Below, one piece after another: positions 27,263-35,757 of a stretch of 64,000 bases of DNA (its first letter is position 1; each line of letters starts with the position of its first letter). Source of the stretch: JAJVID01 sp035714085 (GTDB taxonomy: Bacteria; Acidobacteriota; Blastocatellia; RBC074); the NCBI GenBank assembly GCA_035714085.1, contig DASTMP010000215.1, positions 13,496 to 77,495 of the forward strand. The letters are read 5' to 3'. A model generated the notes under the pieces. That model was not told the origin of the DNA and did not search any database. It saw only the letters and a program-made list of their open reading frames with translations. Position numbers and translations under genes: made by a program.

Positions 27263-29635
27263 TCAATCTGGTTCGAAATTCCCGGTTTCGGCCATTTTCG
27301 CAAGGCTCAGGCTGGGCAAAAATTCATGTTCTCGCCGATAGATATTCTTCAGGTCGCGTTCCTCGAATTGCACAAGCTCAGACGGGGCGATGGAATCGCC
27401 ATCACCAACTACCCATGCCGAAGTCCAGAGGTCAGCCAGCAAAAAAACGCTGTCTGCCAGACAATCCACTGTGGCATTCCTGATCGCGGGCTTATTCCAG
27501 AGCGCTTTCGCCCTGGTTTTTGGCCCCGATTCAGGGTTATCAACCGCGATAATTGCCATGGGGGCCAGGCGATCCTGCGCCGCGCGCATCAACCGGACTG
27601 TTTCAACTGCAGCTTCATATCCGCTCCTCACAATCCGTTGTTGAGCATTGTTTTGAACAAGGATTTCGTTGACCGCGGCAAGCGCAGTAGGGGTATCTAT
27701 CTCCAGCATGGTCTGCTCGTAGATGGCATGAATTTTGTACTGTCTAGTATTCTTGAATTCCTCGAACTCGTTGCTGCTCCGGGGGAAAGGATATTGGCGA
27801 CCTCCAACTTCCGTCATTGGCGGCGCGCCATGGTGTAAGTAGGAGCAGTGCAAAGGCTGGGAAGCGTCGCCGATGTAGTGCGCAAGAACGCCCGCCGCCG
27901 CAACAAAATGAATGACGTCAGGAATCTTCAGGTATTTCACCATTGCATCCCAAATCTGCCACACCCGGAAAGGCAAGACTCCTTCCTCCGGGCCTACACC
28001 GGCTTCCGCGAACCCATCAAAATACCGCTTCCAAACCTTTGCTGAGACATTTTGCGGGTCCTGGATGCATTGCTCAAGGAGCGTGGGGCCGCCATCAATA
28101 TCATATATGTCAATATCGGCAAAATGCTGAATCGGCTCATACTCTCTGGAATTGACCCAGACATAGTCCGCAACATCTGCAAGCGGCACAAAGTCGCTGG
28201 TTCCTAGCCGGAACTCTGACCCCTCACCCAGTCGCTCGTCCCCGAAGCCGATTCGCGCCTGGTTCTTCAGCATCAAAGTAGCCAGCGAGCCGGAAAGCAG
28301 TTCACATGCCTTCCAGCCGACGGCAAAGTGTCCCAGTTTTCCCCAGTATTCGTCGTGGCCTGTGCTCCAATCTCTAACCACCTGCACATCGAGAGCGCGG
28401 GTGATTGACGAAATGAAACTTGCCAGCGCGAACGCGCCGGAAGACCCGTCTGGGTCCCTGAACCGTTGACCACCCCACTGCATGGCGATTGGTCGCAGTC
28501 GTCGCGCCCGTTCCCCCTTCTCGGGAGGCGCGTGTTGTTCGACGTCCGGATTGAGTTCCTTCCCGCTCTTATAAGGTGGATCGTAGAACCACAATGCGCC
28601 TGAGTCACCAGGCAGCGTAAAAGGGACGGAACTACGTTTTTTCTCGCTTCCGGTTCGGGGACCGATGAGCGTATCCGTCGTGTAATCGTAGCCGCCGAGC
28701 GATTCGTAACGAAAGAATAAGGCTTGAATTTCACCCTCAATAACGCCGCTTGTTCCTCCGAATGCGCGGACTGGGCAGCCGATGAGGTCCAATGTGATTG
28801 CTTGCTCGGTGGCGTCGAACGGTAAGCCGATCTCTCCAATTCCGAAAACTTGTGAAGTCCAATCTTCAATGTTATCGACGCGAATAAGACCGGCGTCGAG
28901 CGTAAGGTATGTCTTGTTACCGGGCCACGTAGGGAAGATCTCCGGCATTAGCAGACGAGTTACGCCCATGTCAGCGCACGCGCCGATCGGGTGATAAGCG
29001 CCATGCGTATAGGCGCTGATCACCTCCCCGCCACGACCAGCTACATGGCGGTTGGTCAAGGCGTAGTAAGAACCTTCCTTGTAAACTAGGCATCCGATTG
29101 TGCCGAGATGTGTTGCCCCCTGATGTTCCCGAAGGCAAGAATAGCCGCCTCCAAGTAAGGGGCTTGTTTGCGAGGGGCCGGGAGCAGGCGGTGGGGGAGC
29201 CTCATCGGGCGCCGCCTGGATCACGCAGGTGGGCACGACCCTGCCATCAGGCAAATAGAGAGAATGCGGCGCCACTTGATTACCAAGTTTCTCGGGCGTG
29301 TCCCATTGTCGGACGAAAACAATGACGGCAGGCCACGACCATGGTTTGACGATCGAGTTACTCAGCGTACGGGGCTCTGAAACACGTGGATAGGCGCTAG
29401 GCCGAGGATCATCGGGAGGGTGGCTTGCGTACCAGTCCCTCTCATGAATTCGATAGCGGCCAATCGCCGTCGCTATGACATTTTCTAAACTGGATAAGTG
29501 AACATGGTAAGCTTCTCTTGCGTCAAGTAAGTCGCGCATGGAGAGTGATGTGAAATCTCGGCGCGGCGGAAAGGATTGTGAAGCTTGCCTCTTCGAAAGT
29601 TCAGTCGCCGATCCACTCTGTTTGCTACCCATCAT
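27263..29635 (-). CDS. chymotrypsin-like serine protease fused to an S1/P1-type zinc nuclease domain
   Basis: A 790-residue two-domain protein without an obvious signal peptide. Residues of about 165-420 look like a chymotrypsin-fold protease: His197 in LTNRHVAG, Asp247 in TLDAGL and Ser345 in PGDSGAL, with normal spacing. From 431 the chain matches S1/P1 nucleases: W431-G-K-L-G-H436, Asp490 in VADYVW, His504 in IQHFADID, H586-x3-D590 with His596 in AHYIGDASQPLH, and H636-x3-E640. In nuclease P1 the equivalents (W1, H6, D45, H60, H116, D120, H126, H149, D153) bind three zinc ions, and W1 is the free mature N-terminus. Here that Trp is internal, so cleavage at Y430/W431 may be needed for activity. 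A zinc phospholipase C-like activity is the main alternative. Confidence 0.85.
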   Translation of the reverse strand: MMGSKQSGSATELSKRQASQSFPPRRDFTSLSMRDLLDAREAYHVHLSSLENVIATAIGRYRIHERDWYASHPPDDPRPSAYPRVSEPRTLSNSIVKPWSWPAVIVFVRQWDTPEKLGNQVAPHSLYLPDGRVVPTCVIQAAPDEAPPPPAPGPSQTSPLLGGGYSCLREHQGATHLGTIGCLVYKEGSYYALTNRHVAGRGGEVISAYTHGAYHPIGACADMGVTRLLMPEIFPTWPGNKTYLTLDAGLIRVDNIEDWTSQVFGIGEIGLPFDATEQAITLDLIGCPVRAFGGTSGVIEGEIQALFFRYESLGGYDYTTDTLIGPRTGSEKKRSSVPFTLPGDSGALWFYDPPYKSGKELNPDVEQHAPPEKGERARRLRPIAMQWGGQRFRDPDGSSGAFALASFISSITRALDVQVVRDWSTGHDEYWGKLGHFAVGWKACELLSGSLATLMLKNQARIGFGDERLGEGSEFRLGTSDFVPLADVADYVWVNSREYEPIQHFADIDIYDIDGGPTLLEQCIQDPQNVSAKVWKRYFDGFAEAGVGPEEGVLPFRVWQIWDAMVKYLKIPDVIHFVAAAGVLAHYIGDASQPLHCSYLHHGAPPMTEVGGRQYPFPRSSNEFEEFKNTRQYKIHAIYEQTMLEIDTPTALAAVNEILVQNNAQQRIVRSGYEAAVETVRLMRAAQDRLAPMAIIAVDNPESGPKTRAKALWNKPAIRNATVDCLADSVFLLADLWTSAWVVGDGDSIAPSELVQFEERDLKNIYRREHEFLPSLSLAKMAETGNFEPD

Positions 29636-30168
29636 ATGTTTCTTTCCTTAAGTTAGGCTTATAGCTCACTTTGTCTATAAACGGTCGAGGTTACAACTCA
29701 ACAGTAATGAATGGCGCCCCGCCGCCTGGTCGGGCCGGACCTCCGCGCAGGGAAACTAACAGCCTTGTTGTGATACTCTTTAGTTTCGGATCTTGACGAG
29801 GAATGTCGATGTGGGAAGGGAATGAGCGACAAGGCCCTGTATGTTTGCGCTTCAGTCTGTATCAAACAACGATTTGCCCGTACTGATCAGCAACCTCTGA
29901 AAGCTCATTTGCGACAAACCGTCTCAACTTACTTCGCCCTCCGTCATCCACTGGGCGCCGTTCGCCAGGTTTGGCAATCGCGGCGTCTTGACAACGTTCG
30001 GGACCTCAGGGTCATAGCGTAAGCAATCTGGAAATCCATGTCATTATGGCGCTTCGTACCGAGGCCGTGCAGAGCGGCATTGCGCCAATCAGCAAACTTT
30101 GTGCCAATCGCAGAAGCCCCGTTTCCACAGCCCGCGTTGGGCTATAGCGAGATTGCGAATCTTAAAGT
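29636..30168. other. long intergenic region without a supported gene
   Basis: Upstream of the protease-nuclease gene; its minus-strand leader contains AAGGAAAG about 10 nt before the ATG. A 66-codon frame at 29822-30022 shows no motif and is not called. I see no terminator or RNA gene. Confidence 0.35.
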
Positions 30169-30275
30169 CGCGCCTCAGCCGGCGGTTAAACGGCGCCTGA
30201 GAGTCTGCAAGCCTGTCAGCGACTTGAAAACAATCCCTGAGAGCCAGTATTGCAGGGCGCAAGAGGAAAGTCTCA
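30169..30275. repeat. dispersed intergenic repeat, copy 2
   Basis: Second copy of the roughly 105-base repeat at 16366-16474, with shared CTTGAAAACAA, CCCTGAGA and GGGCGCAAGAG blocks. Its central stem is imperfect. It lies just past the stop of the FAH-family gene, as copy 1 lies just past a gene stop, so a role in transcript ends is possible. Confidence 0.55.
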
Positions 30276-30352
30276 TCCGTATCTACCCGCTCAGCAGTCC
30301 GCCGCTTACGGCAAGGCATCGATCAGCCGCCTTGCTTTAGCTGGCGGAATAG

Positions 30353-31183
30353 TTACTTCACTCGGTTGCGTAACACGCCGATGCCATCAATCTCCACTTC
30401 GACCGTGTCCCCAGGTTTCATAGCGGTGGTCGCCCCGGGCGTGCCCGTATAAATCACGTCGCCAGGATGCATCGTCACGTGCCGAGATGCGAAACTGACT
30501 ATCGCTGGAACATCGAAGAGCAGGTCGCTGAGCAGTTGCGACTGTTTCACTTCGCCGTTGACGCGCGTTTGCAGGCGCGACTTTCTATACTCCAATCCTG
30601 TCGCGACCACCGGGCCAAGCGGCCCGAACGTGTCCGCCCCCTTGGCGCGCCACCATTGCAAATCATCCCGCTGCCAATCGCGCTCGCTCACATCGTTGCC
30701 GCAGGTGTAGCCGAAGACGTAATTCAAGGCGTCGTCCTCGGCGACTTGCCGCGCCGTCTTGCCAATCACGATGACGAATTCGCCTTCGTAATGGACATTC
30801 TTCGCGCCAGGCGGAATCACGATCTCGCCGCCCGGCTCTGTGAGCGATGTGACAGGCTTGAAGAAAAGCTCAGGCTTCGTCGGCGCCGGGCGATTACCGA
30901 GATGGCTCTTGTAATTTAATCCTACGGCCAGTACGGTCGTCGGCTCGCACGGGTAGAGCAATTTCGCGTCAGCCAACTTCACTTTCACGCCGGTCGGCGT
31001 TCTGGCGCCGAAAAGCCCGCCACGAATCTCACGAATCGCGTCCTGTTCCAGCAATCCGTAAGCGCGTTTGCCGCGATATTCAAACCGCACATAATGAGCG
31101 ACGCCAGGCGCCGCCGTCGTTTGTATCCCGATCAGACCGGAAGCGGCCATAGTGGCCACAAAATCTCTTCTAGATAGTTCCAT
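30353..31183 (-). CDS. fumarylacetoacetate hydrolase-family enzyme with Tat-like leader
   Basis: A 276-residue FAH-superfamily protein. The catalytic core shows VGLNYKSHLGNRP, ELFFKPVTSL, the metal-binding HYEGEFVIVIG and GNDVSERDWQ, and the C-terminal GDVIYTGTPGATTAMKPGD. Relatives hydrolyse or decarboxylate beta-keto or acylpyruvate-type acids. The N-terminus MELSRRDFVATMAASGLIG has a twin-arginine S-R-R-D-F motif and a hydrophobic stretch, so export in folded form is likely, which is unusual for a usually cytosolic family. The start has GAGGTG 5 nt upstream. It lies 44 nt from the broken S9 peptidase gene, upstream on the same strand. Confidence 0.85.
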   Translation of the reverse strand: MELSRRDFVATMAASGLIGIQTTAAPGVAHYVRFEYRGKRAYGLLEQDAIREIRGGLFGARTPTGVKVKLADAKLLYPCEPTTVLAVGLNYKSHLGNRPAPTKPELFFKPVTSLTEPGGEIVIPPGAKNVHYEGEFVIVIGKTARQVAEDDALNYVFGYTCGNDVSERDWQRDDLQWWRAKGADTFGPLGPVVATGLEYRKSRLQTRVNGEVKQSQLLSDLLFDVPAIVSFASRHVTMHPGDVIYTGTPGATTAMKPGDTVEVEIDGIGVLRNRVK

Positions 31184-31227
31184 TGGTTCACCTCTTTCTT
31201 TGTTCTGATAGATTTAAAAACATCGAG

Positions 31228-32159
31228 TCACCTCATCTGCGAGGTCGCGGTTGGCGCGAGATATTTTTCCAACCATTCGAGCCATCGCCGATTCACATCC
31301 TGCTGCCGCACGGGATCGCCAGGCGAATGTCCCGCCACCGGATAGGCGATGAACTGAACAGGCGCATTGTTGTCGCGCAGAGCGTGATAGAGCTTAAAGG
31401 ACTGTGTGATCGGCACGCGCACGTCGCCCGTGTCCGACAAAATCAGCGTCGGCGTTTTGATCTGCGGCGCATAGGTGATAGGCGATTGCTCGCGGTACGC
31501 CTTCTCGAAATCGCCTGTCCACGGTGAGCCGCCAAACTGGCCTGCGCGGCTCACGTTGCTGTCGCCGATGTTGTATTGATCCATCCAATCGGTCACGGCG
31601 GCCCCGGCGACTGCGGCCTTCCAACCTTGATAGTGGCCAATCAGCCACGTCGTCATATATCCGCCATACGACCAGCCGGAGACCGCCATCCGCGTCGTAT
31701 CAACAAAGCCGCGCTTTTTCAGCATTTCAATTCCGGCCATCACATCGCGACCGGGGCCGTCGCCGGCGTCATTGAAAATGCCGCGCATGAACTTGCTTCC
31801 CAGATTGTCGCTGCCGCGATAGTTCGGCTCGAAAACGACCCAGCCATGGGCGGCGAGCAATTGCGGCGACACGCCGAACGATTCTTTGGAAGCGGCGGCA
31901 GGCCCGCCGTGAACGTACAACACCAGGGGATAAGCGCGCCCAGACGCAAAGTCGGGCGGTTGTCTTCGTAATTGGCGCGCGCCACGACCACGACAATGGA
32001 TTTGCCGTCGGGCGAAATCTGCGGATCGCTCAATCGCGCCAGTTTCGCCGCGGAGTCCAGGTCAAAACGTTTGGCCTGCGATGACACGGCTTGCGTCCCC
32101 GTCAAATAAACGCAGAGCAGAGCGAGTGATAAAACACAAGATTTCAGGGCGGATTTCAT
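31228..32159 (-). pseudogene. S9 (prolyl oligopeptidase/DPP-like) peptidase, internally deleted and frameshifted
   Basis: Two pieces of one S9 peptidase are present in different frames. The 5' piece starts at 32159 with a signal peptide, then the beginning of a beta-propeller (LARLSDPQISPDGKSIVV). The 3' piece, down to 31228, is the complete alpha/beta-hydrolase catalytic domain: YVHGGPAA, nucleophile in SGWSYGG, and the Asp and His segments SDTGDVRVP and YPVAGHSPGD. They meet near 31945-31970, where the propeller (about 400 residues in the family) is missing and the frame changes. A full protein would be 650-700 residues. The catalytic piece has no good start of its own. A collapsed assembly is the alternative to a real deletion. 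Confidence 0.8.
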
Positions 32160-32183
32160 TGTTCATCTCCTCCACACAATCAT

Positions 32184-32251
32184 CCACGAAGCCACAGAAG
32201 GACCACGAAGATGAAATCAATCCTTAGCGTCTCTTCGTGTGGCTTCGCGGG
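32184..32251. repeat. imperfect inverted repeat of the CCACGAAG(CCACA) type
   Basis: Left arm CCACGAAGCCACAGAAG at 32184-32200 pairs imperfectly with CTTCGTGTGGCTTCGCGG at 32233-32250. Repeats of this wording are common between genes in many Acidobacteriota, Planctomycetota and Verrucomicrobiota. It sits between the broken S9 gene and the M20 gene. Confidence 0.5.
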
Positions 32252-32311
32252 TGAGATTTTCATTTCTTTCAGGCCGCCGCTGGCGACAGGAAAGATTTCT
32301 TTCCGTCACGG

Positions 32312-33721
32312 TTAATGAGCCTTCGCCAGATTGACCACGATGTCCCAGTGGAAGCGAACGAATTTGTGGAGCGATTCTTCCAGAATTCGCTCCTGATCGC
32401 TGTGCGCGCCGAAACCTTTCGGCCCGTCTTCGCTGTCGATCATCGGACCCACTCCGTAACATTCAACGCCTTTGGCTCGCAGATAAGCCATGTCGGTCGC
32501 GCCGGTGCTCATCGTAGGCAGAGTAACAGTGTCGTAATGGTGTTTGACGGCGGCTTCCAAAACGCGGAACGCTTCGGAGTCAATCCGCGAAGGTCGCGCA
32601 ACCGGCCTCGTATTGCGTTCGTTTTTGGAGACTGTGACCGCCGGGTCGTTGATAACCTTGCGGATTTCAGCCAGCAGGTTTTCCAGGTCTTCATCCGGCA
32701 ACGCGCGAACGTCCAGCGTGGCTTCGGCCTCGGAAGGAATCACGTTCACCTGATAGCCGCCTTTGATGATGTTAGGTGAAATCGAAGTCCGCAGCATCGA
32801 ATGATGGCGCGGTTCGTTGACGGCAAAGTATTCCTGAATCGCGGAGGTCATTTCAGGATTGGCCACGTTGCGGTAACGATCGGCGTCTTCGGGCGAGCTG
32901 ATACCGGCCAGCCGCTCGAAATATGCTCTGGTCGTGTCGTTCAACCGCATCGGCGTTGACCACGCCGAGAGCCTGGCGATGGCCTGCGACAGGCGCACGA
33001 TGGCGTTGGATCTCAACGGAACCGATCCGTGGCCGGCCGGGCCGCGCGCCGTCAACGTCACTCCGTAGGGAATCTTTTCGGATGTCTGCGCCGTGGCGAA
33101 TCGAATCTTGCCGCCCGTTCGAGTCACGCCGCCGCCTTCGGCAAAACAAAACTCGGCCTCAATTTCCGGCCAGTGTTGGTTGACCATGAACTGAATGCCG
33201 TATTGCGTGCTGGCTTCTTCGCCCGCTTCAGCCAGAAAGATCACGTCGCGGTCCAACTGCGCGTTCATTCGTTTCAGCAGCAGCATCACCATCAGCCCGG
33301 CGGTAGCGTTGTCTTTGTCGTCAACCGCGCCCCGGCCGTAAACGTAGCCGCCTTCACGCGTGGCCGAAAACGGCGGATGCGTCCATTTCGCCGGATCAAC
33401 TTTGACGACATCCGTGTGCCCCATGATCAGCACCGGGCGTTTTTTGCCGTTGCCACGTAAACGAGCCACAAGGTTTGGCCGCTTCGGATCGAGCGCGAAG
33501 ATTCTGGTTTCGATGCCTTCACGATCCAGAACCGATTTCAGGTATTCAACCACGATGCCTTCATTGCCGGGCGGATTGCTGGTGTCCAGGCGCAGAATCG
33601 CCTGGAAGTGGCGCATGGTTTCTTCTTCGATCTTCGACCAATCCGGCTGCGGCGGTTGCTGAGGCGCAGCCGGATTGAGCAGAACAAGAAGAGCGAACAG
33701 AGTCATACGAGCGAACGTCAT
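32312..33721 (-). CDS. exported M20-family zinc metallopeptidase
   Basis: A 469-residue M20/M25/M40 peptidase. The first 20 residues are a signal peptide (TLFALLVLLNPAAP). The di-zinc site is visible: H102 and D104 in MGHTDVV, the bridging D134 in GRGAVDDKDN, catalytic and ligand glutamates in LAEAGEEA, and the late His in GFGAHSDQE. The lid domain runs from about 210 to 340. Relatives act as carboxypeptidases or di/tripeptidases, or hydrolyse N-acyl amino acids. The ATG at 33721 has GGAGGG 6 nt upstream. It lies 152 nt from the S9 remnant and in the same orientation, in a region of four amide- or peptide-bond hydrolases. Confidence 0.9.
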   Translation of the reverse strand: MTFARMTLFALLVLLNPAAPQQPPQPDWSKIEEETMRHFQAILRLDTSNPPGNEGIVVEYLKSVLDREGIETRIFALDPKRPNLVARLRGNGKKRPVLIMGHTDVVKVDPAKWTHPPFSATREGGYVYGRGAVDDKDNATAGLMVMLLLKRMNAQLDRDVIFLAEAGEEASTQYGIQFMVNQHWPEIEAEFCFAEGGGVTRTGGKIRFATAQTSEKIPYGVTLTARGPAGHGSVPLRSNAIVRLSQAIARLSAWSTPMRLNDTTRAYFERLAGISSPEDADRYRNVANPEMTSAIQEYFAVNEPRHHSMLRTSISPNIIKGGYQVNVIPSEAEATLDVRALPDEDLENLLAEIRKVINDPAVTVSKNERNTRPVARPSRIDSEAFRVLEAAVKHHYDTVTLPTMSTGATDMAYLRAKGVECYGVGPMIDSEDGPKGFGAHSDQERILEESLHKFVRFHWDIVVNLAKAH

Positions 33722-34085
33722 GAGATGCCCTCCGAGTCAGTTTGGTTTTTACGCTTGAGAATAGTTCTGACGGGCGGAATAGTAACTTGCCGGCGGCGCT
33801 TCAGGCCAGACATGAAGATCAGAAATGCCCGGGGCTTGCGCGACTGAGCGCGATGGCTGTCCGTGTCTGTGATCACTTCGCTCGCTGTCTCTCTTCGGCC
33901 CTCTACGATTGTGGTAAGATAACGCCGTATCCGCAGTTACCACAGCAGTTTTCATATGGAAGAATAGCCACAGAGGTCACCGCAGAACACGGAGAAACCA
34001 TTAAATCCCCTCTGTGCCCTGCGGTCCGCTGCGGTGGCTAACCGTCTTCATACATTTGAAAATCGGTATAAGGAGATAATCGCTG
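33722..34085. promoter_or_regulatory. divergent promoter region with an operator-like dyad and a repeat
   Basis: This region lies between the divergent M20 and aminoacylase genes. A perfect 8-bp dyad TGTGGTAA (33910-33917) and TTACCACA (33937-33944), spaced 19 nt, resembles a two-fold regulator site. At 33965-34040 there is an imperfect inverted repeat of the TAGCCACAGAGG...GGTGGCTA type, a common dispersed intergenic repeat wording. An AAGGAG site is 11 nt before the plus-strand ATG. Confidence 0.4.
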
Positions 34086-35585
34086 ATGTTTATCGACAAG
34101 ACAGACTATGCTTCGCGTAGAGGCGGAATGATTTTCATCGGAATTCTATTCTCCCTCATCTCATTCGCTTTCGTTCCGACGGCAGTCACTCAAAGCCAAC
34201 CCAGCGGTACGTATGATCTAGCGCTGATCGGCGGGCATGTAATGGATCCTGAATCCGGGCTGGACGCGGTGCGCAATATCGGAGTAAGCAATGGGCGAAT
34301 CTCGGCGATCTCCGCCGGACGGCTTCAGGGCAAGCAAGTCGTGGATATCAGCGGACTGGTCGTAGCGCCGGGTTTCATCGACCTTCACTCGCACGGCCAG
34401 ACCGATGAGAACTATCGGTACAAGGCGACGGACGGCGTGACGACCGCGCTCGAAATGGAGGTCGGCGTCTCGCCGGTCGCCGCATGGTATCGAGAGCGTG
34501 AGGGCAAGGCGTTGATCAACTTCGGCGCTACGGTTGGTCACATCCCGGCGCGGATGACGGCGCTGCATGACAGCGGCGCCTTTCTGCCTCGAGACAAGGC
34601 CGTCACGGGCCGCGCCACGACAGAAGATAATCGGAAAATCAACGACCTCATCCGACAGGGTTTAGATGAAGGCGCGCTCGGCGTAGGCTTCGGAATCAAT
34701 TACGTCCCGGCGACCACACGCGGCGAGATCCTGGATGTTTTCGAGATCGCGGCTGAGCGGCGCGTCCCCTGCTACGTTCACTTGCGCTACGCCGGGGCCG
34801 TCGAACCTGGCAGCGCGGTCGAAGCGTTGCAGGAAGTAATCGCCGACACGGCGGCGACGGGCGGCTCGCTGCACGTTGTTCATATCACGAGCACCTGCCT
34901 GCGCGAGACGGCGACTTGTCTGAAGATGATCGAAGGCGCTCGCAAACGCGGACTCGATGTGACCACTGAGGCCTATCCTTATACTGCTACGCAGACCTTG
35001 ATCGAATCGGCGATCTACGACGACGGCTGGCAGGAGAGGTTGGGAATGACCTACAAAGATTTGCAATGGGTCGCGACTGGCGAACGACTGACGGCCGAAA
35101 CTTTTGCTCGTTATCGCAAAGAGGGCGGATCGGTCATCGGCCATTCGATCCCGGAAGAAATCTCAAGGCTGGCCGCGTCGCATCCGCTCGTGATAGTCGC
35201 AAGCGACGGTATGATCACTGACGGCAAAGGTCATCCGCGCGGCGCGGGGACTTACGCGCGCGTGCTCGGCCGCTATGTGCGCGAACAAAAAGCGCTCTCG
35301 TTGATGGACGCGCTTCGCAAGATGACGATTATGCCGGCGCAACGCCTCGAATCCGCCGTGCCGATGATGCGCGGGAAGGGGAGGATCAAAGTCGGCGCCG
35401 ACGCCGATATCACCATCTTTGATCCGGCGCGCGTCGTTGACCGCGCCACGTTCGAGAATCCAGGGCAGTATTCCGAAGGCTTCAAACATGTGCTGGTCAA
35501 CGGCGTTTTCGTGGTTAGAGATTCAAAGCTTGTCGATTCCGTCTTTCCCGGGAAGGCCATTCGCCGGTCGAGCGCCGGGCAATGA
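34086..35585 (+). CDS. D-aminoacylase / N-acyl-D-amino-acid deacylase-like amidohydrolase
   Basis: A 499-residue metal-dependent amidohydrolase with an N-terminal hydrophobic signal (GMIFIGILFSLISFAF), so likely exported. The domain begins with YDLALIGGHVMDPESG, the metal site GFIDLHSHGQTDE is near residue 95, then VHLRYAG, HVVHITST and IVASDGM, and the beta-sandwich closes with GRIKVGADADITIFDPARVVDRATF. Known relatives deacylate N-acyl-D-amino acids or D-glutamate derivatives; a role in cell-wall peptide or D-amino-acid recycling is inferred. The exact substrate is not decidable. It is divergent from the M20 gene. Confidence 0.85.
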   Translation: MFIDKTDYASRRGGMIFIGILFSLISFAFVPTAVTQSQPSGTYDLALIGGHVMDPESGLDAVRNIGVSNGRISAISAGRLQGKQVVDISGLVVAPGFIDLHSHGQTDENYRYKATDGVTTALEMEVGVSPVAAWYREREGKALINFGATVGHIPARMTALHDSGAFLPRDKAVTGRATTEDNRKINDLIRQGLDEGALGVGFGINYVPATTRGEILDVFEIAAERRVPCYVHLRYAGAVEPGSAVEALQEVIADTAATGGSLHVVHITSTCLRETATCLKMIEGARKRGLDVTTEAYPYTATQTLIESAIYDDGWQERLGMTYKDLQWVATGERLTAETFARYRKEGGSVIGHSIPEEISRLAASHPLVIVASDGMITDGKGHPRGAGTYARVLGRYVREQKALSLMDALRKMTIMPAQRLESAVPMMRGKGRIKVGADADITIFDPARVVDRATFENPGQYSEGFKHVLVNGVFVVRDSKLVDSVFPGKAIRRSSAGQ

Positions 35586-35757
35586 AGGAGAAAAGCGCGG
35601 CGCTCTGCAAACTCGCCGACTCCGCGGAGTGAACGCGCCCCGGATGGGGCCGTGAACGACCCGCCGCCCCAAATGGCGAACGTCGGAATGGGCGAGCGCT
35701 GTCGTTTGCCTCGCAGACGGTTTCCCGTTCCGCTCCGAATTTTGTTGTTTTATTGAT

